Shown one piece after another: positions 35,121 through 46,564 of a stretch of DNA of 64,000 nucleotides. Numbering within the stretch: the first letter of the stretch is position 1; every line of letters begins with the position of its first letter. The position numbers were made by a program, and so were the translations under genes. The notes under the pieces were generated by a model that was given only the letters and a program-made list of their open reading frames with translations, searched no databases and was not told the origin of the DNA. This stretch comes from Euwallacea fornicatus (taxonomy: Eukaryota; Arthropoda; Insecta; Coleoptera; Curculionidae). Location: NCBI RefSeq assembly GCF_040115645.1, contig NC_089575.1:1488001-1552000 (forward strand), in the 5' to 3' direction.

Positions 35121-35774
35121 ATGGTAATATACAGTATCTATATCGTTTCCAAATCCGGAGGCCTGATTTTCAATCACGACCACAACGTCCCCAAAATCGA
35201 AACTGAGAGAAAGTTCACCTACCCCTTGGATCTCAAACTCACCTGCGAAAACAAGAAAATATCAGTCCAGTTCGGTAATAGGGATGGGATTCAAGTAGGC
35301 CATTTGTTATATGCCATAAATGGTACCCCAGTGACAGGCAGGCAATTAGATGATGGGAGAGATGCCATGGAAGTCATAGAAAACAAGGAGAATTATCCTT
35401 TGTTATTGAAGTTTGGCCGACCCAAGATGACCACTAATGAGAAAATATTTCTTGCTAGCATGTTTTACCCCCTGTTTGCCATTGCTAGTCAACTGAGCCC
35501 TGAGCCAAAAAGCTCAGGGATTGAACTTTTAGAAGCAGACACATTTAAACTGCATTGTTTTCAAACTTTAACGGGGGTTAAGATAATGGTGGTTGTGGAT
35601 AAAGGACAGATAGGGGCTGAAGTGTTTCTGAAGAAAGTGTACGAATTGTATGCAGATTACGCTTTGAAAAACCCATTTTATTCTTTGGAAATGCCCATTA
35701 GGTGCGATTTATTTGATACTAACTTGAAGAGCATGTTAGAGCAAGTAGATAAAAACGGAATTTCAAGTATATAG
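35121..35774 (+). CDS. TRAPPC4: TRAPP complex subunit 4 (Trs23 / sybindin)
   Basis: A single uninterrupted exon of 217 aa, close to the usual length of animal TRAPPC4 (about 219 aa). The protein is a core subunit of the TRAPP complexes that activate Rab1/Ypt1 in ER-to-Golgi and Golgi traffic. The longin-like fold starts at once (MVIYSIYIVSKSGGLIF). Animal Trs23 proteins carry a PDZ-like insert, seen here as the segment around VGHLLYAINGTPVTGRQL. Later conserved pieces are ASMFYPLFAIASQLSP, GIELLEADTFKLHCFQTLTG and the C-terminal MPIRCDLFD. An ATTAAA pair at 35816-35826 is the likely poly(A) signal. Single-exon structure is unusual beside neighbours with many small introns, but the frame is intact and shows no sign of retrocopy decay. 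Confidence 0.95.
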   Translation: MVIYSIYIVSKSGGLIFNHDHNVPKIETERKFTYPLDLKLTCENKKISVQFGNRDGIQVGHLLYAINGTPVTGRQLDDGRDAMEVIENKENYPLLLKFGRPKMTTNEKIFLASMFYPLFAIASQLSPEPKSSGIELLEADTFKLHCFQTLTGVKIMVVVDKGQIGAEVFLKKVYELYADYALKNPFYSLEMPIRCDLFDTNLKSMLEQVDKNGISSI

Positions 35775-35815
35775 ACAATTACTGTATGTTATGTTTCAAA
35801 TGTTCTTGTATCTAC

Positions 35816-35826
35816 ATTAAATTAAA
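35816..35826 (+). terminator. Poly(A) signal ATTAAA (tandem), TRAPPC4
   Basis: Two overlapping ATTAAA hexamers 42 nt after the stop codon; no AATAAA is nearer. Confidence 0.4.
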
Positions 35827-35853
35827 CCAAAACTTTTTTGTATAATATGTGTG

Positions 35854-35859
35854 TTTATT
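35854..35859 (-). terminator. Poly(A) signal, FRMPD4-like gene
   Basis: TTTATT on plus (AATAAA on minus), about 190 nt beyond the FRMPD4-like stop codon and 28 nt from the opposing TRAPPC4 signal. Confidence 0.45.
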
Positions 35860-36046
35860 ACTTTTTAAACCATGGGTTTAGGGCTTTCTTTGGTTCTTTC
35901 TCCTCACATCGTCCAACCATTAACAATCCTCAACAATTTCTCATAACAACTCTTCTGCAAACCCTTCCCATGGCTGTAGTTAATATCTTTACATCTTTGG
36001 AAAACAATTCAGATACCTTGGTTCAAACATTTAAGTAACATCAATA

Positions 36047-39000
36047 CTACGAAGGGAAAACCCTTAAATGCTTCAATAATGTCGATAAAATATTGGCTAA
36101 AGCCTCGGCATGTAAAGCCAAATGTTCCTCAACAGTCTTTGGCGAGTTTCTGTCGATGTTGAAGGTGACAAAAGTACGAAAGGCCTCCACGAGGTCGCAA
36201 ACGTTCATGATTAAATTTCTCGTTTGAAGCGGAGCGGTTGTGGTGTTGGTCACAAGGTCTTGGCAAAGCTCAGTCATTTTTCTCAGGGTAGTCAGGCAAG
36301 TGGTCAGATTTTCTAGAAGGTCTGGAAGCGCAGGATCTGACATTGCGATTATCAGGGATTTGCTGGATGTGACTAATTGCAAGGATTGATTTGTAAGTTC
36401 TTCTCGGGTTTTCTGAAACAATAAAAAATGGAATAAAATGTTACTAATATGGATTCAATTATCAAAGTACCTGCATCTGTTTTTCTAGGGATGAAATATC
36501 GCCGTTTCCTATGCGTCCAAGGCACTTAATGGAAGCTTTTTTAAGTCGGTTTAACAGTTCTGTGAGCACTAGCTCAGTTTTTGATATAATTTGTTTCAAT
36601 TCCTCGTCGCGGACCGGCGAAGTCTCAGTCTTTTGAATCCACCTGGATTCGCTAGATTTGTCATTACAAGTATCCTCATTTCCAGTTTCAACTACCACTG
36701 CCGAGAGCGATTTGGTCTTTCCTATGCATAAAAAAATACCTGAAAAATGATTTTTAAATTCAATTGTTTTATAGTATTACCTGCAGAAATTGGAGTAGAA
36801 ACAGCAGTGTCTACTCCCTTTAGTTTCCTCTGGTGATTTTCACCGGGTTTATCCCGATTTAATTCATTGGTAAGAGGTAGTTGGGGTAATTGAAGCTTTT
36901 TTGGGGGTAAATTAGGGCGAGGCTGAGTGTGAGTGGTGGGGCTTCGAGGTGGAAGTTCGGGGGCCGGCATTTCAGTGCAGGGGTTTAGATTTAATGATTC
37001 AGGGGGACAAGTAATGGAAGGCTTACGATCCTGGAGATAAATAAGATTTAATAAATTATACTACTTATAGATGATGGGGATGGGCTCTTAACTTACCTTT
37101 GGCGGCCTTTCAGGTGGTTTCTCCTCAAAACCCCTTCGGGGCAAAGGCTTCACATTTTCACTGACAACCTCGTTGCTGCTACTACTATTAAACACATTCC
37201 TACTATTCTTCAAAGCCCCATGAAGACTTGACTTGTTCTTAACCAAATCCTTTTCCTTTACTAAAGTTTCCAACTGCGTATTTCCATCTTCATCGGTAGT
37301 CTCAAAACTCAATTTTTCAGGCGGGGGTGGAATAATGTAAGCCATAATCTCCTCGGGAGTCAATTCCATAGCAGGTGTGACCTTCTGTATAGGGGGCGGA
37401 ACGCTTACTTTAGCTAAAAAATCTTCCAAATCTTGATTCTCGTTCAAATCCAGTAAGTTCAAGCGCTCGTTGGAGTCGGCGAAAGACTTGGGAGGAACGC
37501 TGATTGACGATGAGAGGGCAGAGTCCAATTCGTCTGGAGTTAACGGTGGTGGTATTGAGGTCAAATCGATAATATCCGGGTCGAAGACGAACATGCGATT
37601 TATCGAATTAAAAACGCTGGAATCAGTGTTTTCCATATTGCACATTCGCTGAAGGTATTCTTGAAACTCCTCGTTATGATTTTCTAAAGTATTTGGTGAT
37701 CTTAAACCAAAGCTCATGTTATTTCTTATATTCGTTTCGGGCTTCTTCAATTTTGGTGAATCGTGAGGTGTGTAGATTGAGTCAGTATCGCTCTCCGACT
37801 GCAAGTGCTTCAGCAGCTCGCTTGTTCCGTTCCATTTCTGTTCTTCCTTGTGGATTTTGTTTAACAGGATCAAAGAATCACTGTGCTTCAATTTCCCCCC
37901 TTCTTCAGCATCACTATCAAAGTCAACGCTTGTTTCTTGCCACTCTGAATCAAAGGTCAAACGATTGATATTTTGATGTTCCTGACTAAAATGCTCCAAA
38001 TCATCATTGCTGGGATAAAAGCCTTCAACTGATGACGATATTTCATTGGAAACTTCAGATCTTCTCCGGTCTAAACTTTGGAAGAAGTCATTATTGGGCA
38101 TAAATCTGCTACTATGATTTCTATTCGGCAATGATCCGTTCATATTTCCATCCAAATCAAAATGAATCAGCAGCGATTGCTTTGAATGTCTTCCTACAGT
38201 GTTGTACAGACCATTGGTCTTCTTATTAACGTTTTGATAAAGTGGAAGAACTGCAAATGATGCAGTTTTGATAGAGGATTGATCCATGAAGCTCCATTTC
38301 TCAGGAATAACTTTATGCTGGGCAACATAAGGCGGAGCTATATCGTCTACATTTTCCATTTTATCTTGATCTACTAATAGTTCTTGGCCAGTCAATAGTT
38401 TGAAGTACCCTTTTAGGACTAGAACCAGCTCAATGGCATCCTTCTCCTCTAAGGAAACTTCGAGAATTTTGTCACTTTCCAGGGTTATCAAAACAATGCG
38501 CGTTATTTCATCATCAGCCCGGACTTCAATTTTACGCATGTCTTCAAGGTTAGCTAGTGGTACTGGTTGAAACTGAAAAGGAATTATATATTAGAAATAT
38601 GATCAACTGAATTATAAAGACTTACTACAGAGTTTCTGTGTCCCATAATTTGGCTAATTCCAAACTTGGGGCTAACCAAAATGACTTTTTCCATAAAATC
38701 TCCCTTGGGGCCGGCTGAAAAGCACTTGGCTCCGAAACTGGGCAATTGATTAGTTACATCTAGATAATGTAGCTTCACTTGCAGTGAGGTCAGCTGTTTC
38801 CCGGACCCTGTCATGCTCGAGTGTAGCTTCAAAAAGTGTCCCAAAAGTTTCCTCAATTCCTTCCTCTTTAGATTATCCAATATTGAAGCTGGAATAAAGC
38901 GCTCCAACCCAAACTCTTTCCTAAAACCAACCAAATTGCCTCTTATTTTAATGTATGTAAAATATACGCACTCCACAACTTTGACGGTGAGTTTATTGGC

Positions 39001-42000
39001 TTGCATATTATTGGCCAACGCGTGTTGGTACATGTGAAGGGCAGCTAATCGAAGGGCAGTATCGCACTGTAACTCTGGAGAAAATCGCTCCTGTATGACA
39101 TCGTTGCAACACTGGTTGTATAAGTAATCTAAAGCGCTCAAGTCTTTTTGGGCCAGTGAGGCTGCCGTGGCAGGCACGAATGTTACTCTGAACAAACACC
39201 TCAATTTGTGAGCTCCAGGTTGCGACGCAATCTATGTAAGAGTAATTTTTATTAAGTCTCAATAGAACGAAAAATGTATTCCGGACCCCAGAAATGGTCA
39301 GAAATACGCACGTGTCCCTGACTGTTTCATATATTGTTGGAACAAAGCTATATATTCTCTTTAAGAATCGGCATATTACCCTTGCAATGTTGTCTTCAGG
39401 ATCCAAAAGAGTAAGTTTGTTCCGCTTCAGGCTTTTGATATGTTCGACAACTAAACTAAAGTACTCCCCGGCCTGTATACACAGTTTGGCTTGAAGGGAA
39501 TTGACCACGTCCTGGACGGTTGTCCAGGTGTCGTATTTAAAGCTTTTGGTTTGACCGTTCTCGAGGAAAACTTTCAGGACGTTGGCCATTTGAGGGACGC
39601 AAACGTCACCCAGTGAGAACGCGGATGGCTGAAATTTGTGAAGATTCCATATGAGCACAATTCCGCGGTTGTTATTGATAGTGAAAAACAGATACATTCT
39701 AGAGACAAAAGGAAGTTTTTGAGCGAAATGGATTGATTGAACAGTGCACATGTTTGCTGTGGATATCTCATTTATCTATTTTATACTTTTACAAGATAAT
39801 TTAGCACTAAAATCGTTTCGCAATAGTTAATTCAACCGTAAATTAGATTGAAAAATCGAAAGACGTGTGACCTCAAAAACACACGTTTGATAACTTTTCT
39901 TACTTCAGTCGCCGTCACGTCCCAAATTGCCGTATATGTCACACTTTGACGCCGCTTCGTTGCGTCGGCCATCTTAGTTTGATAATTGAGCGACGCTGTG
40001 TTGTCATTTAGCCGTTGAACGTCAAACTACGTTCATTTTCGTTAATTTAAACGTCAATTGTACGTTTTGTACGCCATTTTTGTTATTTGACAATTTCACG
40101 TATGCAGGTTTGAAATTGATATTTTTTCGAAATAACGTTTTCGATTTATTTGGATCAGGAGTGACGACACCATTGATGCCCACCATTGGGTAATCCGAAA
40201 AGGTACCAGTTGTCGTTGGTTAAATTAGGAAAAATGGGATATGTCATCGTTAAGACTCCATCTTGAAACAAGATTTGCCTGTCATGGCGTCGGAAATATC
40301 TCGAGAAAAGTGACGTCACGTCAATTTAAAAAGTTATTATTCCGCGAAATCTATCAATTCGATTTTGATGGGAACTTGAGCTGGCGAAATTCCTTGTAAC
40401 AACGCTTCGCACATATTATCGCGTGTAAACCAACCGAATTAGCGCTAAGTATGAGCAAAATTGGGAATGCGAGTGAATAGAAAACTGTTCTATATGCTAA
40501 TCACTTGTACTGGATGCCAAAGTGTCCTATATTCGACTATCAACATGGAGATCTCGGAAACCGTAGGAGATAAATAGTTGGTTAAATGGAGGCAAAGTTG
40601 TGTTTTCACGACAGGAGTACTTTGCCGTTTTTTTTTGTATCTGAGACATTAAACGGCACGTTTTTGCGGGTTCATAGAACTAATCGAAACGATAAATTAG
40701 AAGTATTTACTTTTTAGCCAAAAATGATCTTCAGACTCGACAAACATCAGCACAAAAACTGCACCATCGATCGGGAAAATTTTATCGCAAATAAAAAAAT
40801 CCAAGCAACTTCAGTTTGGCAACATCAAGGCTGGCAACACAAAAACTCACAGGAAAAAGTGGGGCCCCATTGACACACACGCTCTCCGCAAATCGGACCC
40901 TCGAGGGTTTGCTTTTCAGGCGTGCTTTCTTCATCGCAGACAGTAGAGTCGACTTTCTCACCCCCTGCTGCTCCATCGGTTGGCACACTTCCAAGGTAAC
41001 CGAATTAGTGCAGGATCGAACTAGGGAAATCACGTGCTCCCTTGGGGCCGTCTTGACGTCCTCCCCGTTCACGGACAAAATTTGATCACCTGGAAGGAGC
41101 TGACACAAAAGCTTTATTAACGGTGGTAATAAACGGCGTTAAGAGGCACCTTATTGGCACTGGGTCCTCCCTCAGTGACAAATCTGACTATCACCGGTTT
41201 TTCGGATCCGGCAACGAAGCCAAATCCTAGAGTTGCCGAACGGTCCAGAGTTATCATTCTGGGTATGGGTTTTGGAAGATTTTCTGTGATTTTGTAGGCG
41301 GGAGTTTCGTATGTGGTGGTCTTGTTTATGTGACTAAAGTTCGAACGATTAGAACATTTACAGATTTTTGATGAAACACTTGCTTGATGTAATAGGACTT
41401 TCCCGTGTCATCTACCGCCCTTTCCCAGCCATAGGGAAGAGATTCTTTTCCGGACCGCCAGACTTCTGCCGGAGGCAGCCACCCTGCAGTTCGAGTAATG
41501 TGACTATAACAGGAAAATTGATCTTTTTTACCTGTTCCGGTAGGTAAACCTTGAACGAAAGATTTAATCAAGTTTAAATTCACGTGTAACAATATAACTA
41601 TATGACTCTGTTAAAAGTTCCCCTATTGAGACTTTCCGCATGACCAGCATACGATTAAATAAAGGATATAGGTACACTTGTTTGTGCATACGAATGCGAA
41701 AGAATTCTACTACCGTTTACATGCTCTCACGTAACCAATTCGAAAGTGATCATTTTCTTCGGCAAGTTGTCCTTATTTACATATTTTTTAAAATTATTTT
41801 TTGTTAATTAATTATTACTGAATCTCAATGATCGCATTTAACACTACACCAGTATTGGTGAATAACAATTATTGGACCTTCATGCAGCTTTTTTAAGAGT
41901 TTTTTTATTATCAAGAACACAATCGTGTAATTGCCAAGTAGTCCGTTGACCAATTAACCGCGTAAGGACAACCTGTAATACATTGGTACTGGCAGTGGTT

Positions 42001-42275
42001 TCACTGAACTAATCTAGTGCACGACCTACAAATGCTCTCTTTATTAGAGAAATTTTTATTTAAAGAACGTACTTGCAGTAGTACAAACGTCCTTCCTTGG
42101 TAACGTGGGCAGTCCATCCCGGGGCAGGGGCCGAGTCCAGAATATGCAAAGCAGGACAGTATTCCTCCTCAGGGTTTGCTTGCAGATTTCCTTCTTTTTC
42201 CTGATGATCTTCAGCAGGCTTATTCTTCATGGCGGTCGAATTGAAGACATTTTGCAGTAACATTACGGCATTCAT
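36047..42275 (-). CDS. FRMPD4: WW-WW-PDZ-FERM scaffold, FRMPD4/Preso-like
   Basis: Eleven coding exons: 42275-42073, 41503-41384, 41333-41150, 41099-40851, 39628-39380, 39231-38972, 38920-38626, 38572-37097, 37030-36781, 36721-36471 and 36412-36047, giving 3903 nt and 1300 aa. Two WW domains lie at about 49-80 (GWTAHVTKEGRLYYCNH) and 90-120 (GWERAVDDTGKSYYINH). A PDZ domain follows (about 140-230; carboxylate loop LGFGFVAG). The linker FAESVCVNGAPLFP leads to a FERM domain (starts NVLKVFLENGQTKSF; later RCLFRVTFVP, CNDVIQERFSPEL). The tail is Pro-rich (LPPRSPTTH) with a helical C-terminal domain. In mammals FRMPD4 is a postsynaptic scaffold that binds PSD-95 and controls spines. The start ATG 42275 is in the same frame as one at 42296; 5' UTR exons lie upstream. 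The intron after the second WW half uses a GC donor. Confidence 0.92.
39629..40850. promoter_or_regulatory. Intron with CpG/ACGTCA-rich cluster
   Basis: This 1.2-kb intron of the FRMPD4-like gene has no open frame. It contains a cluster of ACGTCA-type sites, including a perfect palindromic TGACGTCA at 40311-40318, several GACGTC/ACGTCAA copies from about 39910, and many CpG dinucleotides compared with the AT-rich surroundings. An internal promoter for a PDZ-less, FERM-only isoform is one possibility; this is inference. Confidence 0.3.
41334..41383 (-). other. GC-AG intron in FRMPD4-like gene
   Basis: Donor AA/GCAAGT and acceptor TTTAG, 50 nt. Only this join restores the WW sequence YYINHINKTTTYE in frame; no GT donor in reach gives the right phase. 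GC donors with otherwise perfect consensus are the known minor class. Confidence 0.75.
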
Positions 42276-42295
42276 TCGGCAACTAGATGGGCACA

Positions 42296-45200
42296 TATAA
42301 GAAAATTAGGTGCAGTTTTTAGGTTTGAGGTCTGCTTTATCGGCTGCAGCCGATCGATCCGAGGGGCATATTTTTCATTGAAACGAGCTAAATTTCCCAC
42401 ACTCAAGAAGGATCTCGCTTCAATTTTAACCCTTTCATGTTCGCTGATGTTGAGGTTCAATTGGTTTCACACGGAGATCGATAGTTTCCGCACATATTCC
42501 GATACAAAACGGAAATTGGATTATGAACGTTCCAGGAGGTTTTAAAAAACTCCACTTAGGGAGCTTTATTGGTGGAGTGCTCTTCGGGTTTAACGCCAAA
42601 GACTGGTGAAATAAAAACAGTTGGTGGATACGCCGAAAATAACAATAAAAGTGGGAAATTGGAAACTATAATAACAAGAGTAAAGTCGACGCGTCTCCAA
42701 CGCAGAAAACGATATCAGACAACCAAAATTTTAATTTTATACTGAAAGGGCTTTAAGAACGACGCCTCTTGGAACTTTTTCACTTGAAACGCTTTGTACT
42801 TAAAAATTAAAAATAAGAAGACAAAGGGGGAGGGGGTAATTCAGATCCTAGCTGCACAGAATGATTCGTGATGGGTTCACGTTTATTCAGAATGGGACAC
42901 ATGCTCTTTCTAAAAATTCGCAAATATGGCTCTTCTTTCATTATTTATTTATCTTTTATTATATCGACCTAATTCTTAGTTATGCCTCATTGTCGCTTAT
43001 ATCGGGCTGCTATGATTTTTTTTTAATTCAGACACGTCGAAGCATAGCTAAAAGGGTCCTCTTGAACCTCCATAAGACCTAAAATATTAAAACCTTGCAG
43101 TTATTAATATTTTCGAGTTTTCCCGAATACCTACGGAAACGGTAAATTTTTGACACAAGACCTACATAAACTGACCTTAAAATTGGAAGATAAAACCAAA
43201 AATGGCAAAAAATTGGTGGGTTCCATTAAAAAAATTAACGTGGTACTACCACACTTTTACGACGGACTCTGTACATTGAGCATAATTGTGTAATACGTAC
43301 CTCGTAATACCAAAAATTTTGATTTGAAGTATTTCATTCGAAAACTCATGGTTACTGAGGTATCGCACTTTAACACACTAATGAGCCACCCTGTATAAAA
43401 AAGTAGTATTCAGCAATATATGGACAATCCATAATTTCAGTTTTAGGTTTACTGTTTCTGTAAGTACCCCTAGCGATGTTCAAAATAGAGCCCTAATTAA
43501 ATCTCTGTTGCAACGCGATTTCAGTTCGCAAAAACCGAAACTTTGGAGATAGTTTCGGTACGGTCTGCAGAAAAACTGCATCGACCTTATACAGGGTTGC
43601 TCAAAATTCATTTCTTCACGGTTAGACACTGAATCTACCTAAAGCGTTCTTTTAATGGAATCATCAGCATTTTAGCGAATATGCTGAACGACGGTCAAAT
43701 TTCCCTTAAGATGTATCAAGTTTCTATGCCTAAACCGTCACCGGCCGTGAATCACCCTGTATATGTACTGAAACGAGACAAACTCGGTGGGAAACTGGTG
43801 GAAAGGGGATTGTAAAATCGTGGTGCATTATAGAAACGCCAAAAAACAAATCGAATACCTGATTAATCGGGACATGAAAAACTGGCCGACTATTCTCATG
43901 TACCTCCATTAATGTTAATTGCGAATGCTCTTATTAATTAAGTAAAATTGATGCCACTTTAAAACCGACTTTTCATAGCCACTGCGTGCGTAAATCTTGC
44001 ACTTCTTAATAAAAACCCATTGAATATTAAAGTTCATGTAAACACATAATTTTCTAATTAATGCTAATCAATTTGAATGCTTCTTCCTGACCTGAAACGA
44101 ATATGTGTTAACATGAAACAGTAAACCTCTAATGCAAATCCCGAAGCCAAAGCAGAATAAACGCTCTGTAAATATTAAACAGATATATGTGTATCGATTT
44201 ATCGGAAGAGTTTGGACACAGGAAGCCTGCTAAGCTAAGGCAGGAAACCTTTAAGGCACGTTTAATATTTCAAATAAGTAATTACCTTTGGTTTTTGTTT
44301 ACTTTTGAGTGTTGGCTTGAAATGACATCATTTATTGTTTTCAACGCCTCCAGCAGGAATGGCGAAGGTTAACTTATGGACAATTAGTGTGGTGGGTATT
44401 TGAACAAAATGTGTCGCAAGTGAAGATTGGTGTTCTCGGGAGATTATGCGACTTCCATATCTCTCTAGGAATTTCTTCAATACATGAACCGCGCACTTCC
44501 TTCAAGGCGAACGTACATTTTACTGCGGCCAATTATTACAATAATATCATGACGAAAAACACAATGCCAATGCGTTTTGCATAACAAGGCGGCGGCAGGG
44601 ACAAGAAATCGCCTTTAATCACTCACCTAACACACTTTGACACTGCCCATGTTGACGCGGATGTTTAATTGCATTGTCCCACCGATTGGACAATGAGTGA
44701 GAGAGTGAGCGCGTCGGACTCACCGTTTCAGTGAGTCACGGCTATGCGAATTAAAAGGCGAAGCGATAATTATTGTCGTGGACGGATATGTCTTCGACGA
44801 GTTCAACTACCGAAGACTGAAACACCGCACTCCGCAGGTGAAAGTATTTAGCTTTGCTGCCCGGCAGCAGAACCTTCCTGCGCCGTTTCGAATAAATCGA
44901 AAGGAAGTGCCGTGTTCAATATAGCAGGCCTGTTGTGTTTGTGTGGTGAAGAGGGCGGTAGGTGTAACGCATTTGATTTTTACTGTTAGCGCGGGTGCCG
45001 CCATCTATCCCCGAAGCCAATAGATTAATAAAAAAAAAACTTGTTAGGAATAACTCGAAAAACAGCGTTGACCCGCATTACGAGGGTTATTATACATGAA
45101 GATAACTTTTTTTCTACTTTTACGTGTGGATTGAACTGCAAAAGGAGTTTTGGGCCACCGTATATACAACTTCATCTTCAAGAGACGCCTCTACTTAAAC

Positions 45201-45570
45201 CCCAACATTCTGACTCCATTAATTATAAATTAGGCGTTCTTTTTTTAATATTTAAAAACGGCGCAGACTGCCCTTTCAACCAGCTATCAAATCTATAAAT
45301 TAGATACGGAAGTGATACGTCAACGGTTAAATTTCCTAAAATTAGGCCGGTTTCTCTAGATCAACCCATACAGGATGTCCAACTTTGATAGGATTATTAG
45401 GAAATCTCGGTTAGAAATAAAGATGCTTAAAAATAGTTTACACAACAGTGTGCTGCTTTTCGAGAAATAAACCATAGCGGAAACAGCTTTTTCATAGGTC
45501 TCTTTGCTCCTGTAATACGCATTTTGGACCCCTTCGGCAATTTCTTTTGTTTAAAAGAATTTTCTAATTT
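42296..45570. other. 5' flank of FRMPD4-like gene, no coding gene supported
   Basis: It probably holds non-coding first exons and promoter of the FRMPD4-like gene. A less AT-rich segment around 44640-45010 contains two short perfect dyads (ATTGTCC/GGACAAT at 44673-44694; GACTCAC/GTGAGTC at 44717-44737). ACAGGGT/ACCCTGT transposon-end motifs occur at about 43390, 43590 and 43755. A frame at 44807-45004 (minus) has no recognisable domain. Confidence 0.4.
43588..43763. mobile_element. Small MITE-like segment with ACAGGGT ends
   Basis: Begins TATACAGGGTTGC and ends with CACCCTGTATATG, so the outermost eight or so bases form inverted repeats, flanked by TA. The similarity fades inward, so the two ends may belong to different elements. 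Confidence 0.35.
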
Positions 45571-45618
45571 TGAAAATGATAGATTGACGTATTCAATGAG
45601 ACTAAAACAGTATTTCTG

Positions 45619-45938
45619 CAGAGCATTATCAACTCGGTGCTCACGCATGGCTGCCCAATATGGAAAGAACGCCTAAGTACACCACGTACGTGACTTTATT
45701 AAAAAAAAGGCACTAAGAAAAGCTAATTTTAGAATATGTTGCGCATAACGTACAGCGTCTGTTGCAGCACTGTAAATAATTACCGGAGTCGTACCAATTG
45801 ACCTACTGGCCAAAGAGCGTATAATTGAGTGTGAAAACAAGAAGCAAGACAAACTAGAACCCAGGACATCTACCGTTAGAGAATGCCAAGAAAACTGCAA
45901 CGACAAAGGTGAAAATAAACAGACCTTCACCTGATTTA
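45619..45938 (+). mobile_element. Degenerate non-LTR retrotransposon (LINE) 3' ORF fragment
   Basis: Plus-strand translation in broken frames gives pieces that resemble the end of the reverse-transcriptase ORF of R1/Loa-like LINEs. One piece is SIINSVLTHGCPIW, where active copies have a V..LLYG.P.W segment; another, after frameshifts and stops, corresponds to the conserved LL..CAYRTVS..A..VIAG..PIDLL..ER region. Stops and shifts show it is dead. The exact clade and the limits of the insertion cannot be fixed by eye. Confidence 0.5.
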
Positions 45939-46564
45939 TACAAGTGAAAAAATAAGAAATGCACGTAAATCATCACACATTCTCAGCGGGGCAAGGATAT
46001 GTTTTGCAGTATCTAAACAGATTTAAGGAAAAATGAAATGGAGAAAACATAAAACTTAAATTCAACATACCCTCCGAGTATATTTTTGAATTTAGATTAC
46101 GTAGATAAATTAAAAAGGGATAGGTTATGTTGAGACCAATACGACTGTAAATATTTCTGGTTTATAACTGAATGACCGCATATTAAATCAGAAATATTTT
46201 ATTTGTAACTCTTTACCGCGCCAAAACGCTCTCTCAAAAATTCGGATTCAATCACTAAAACAATCCTAAACCATTATCAAATTTTAATGCTGACATCAAT
46301 AGTAATATTTTATAAAAGTAGTATAAACTAAACTGGTAATCTACAGAGTAAATAATTTTATACGAAATTTTCTCGCCCCTCGAGACCAAACAAACAGCAA
46401 ACCTTAAAGCCCCGACGGAAGTAGAAATAAAAAATTACTAAAGAAAATAATGAACAATCGCGCTATTTTGTCTCAAATTTGGCCTTCAATATGTATCTCA
46501 CCTTGTAGCGTGGCAATACTGTATACTTACGTTCTGTAGAAAAATAGATTACAACTACGGCTAA

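Noticed and set aside
44807..45004. 65-codon minus-strand frame starting MAAPALT in a GC-richer island
   Set aside because: Plausible start context but no homology or in-frame link to the FRMPD4-like exons; may be 5' UTR.
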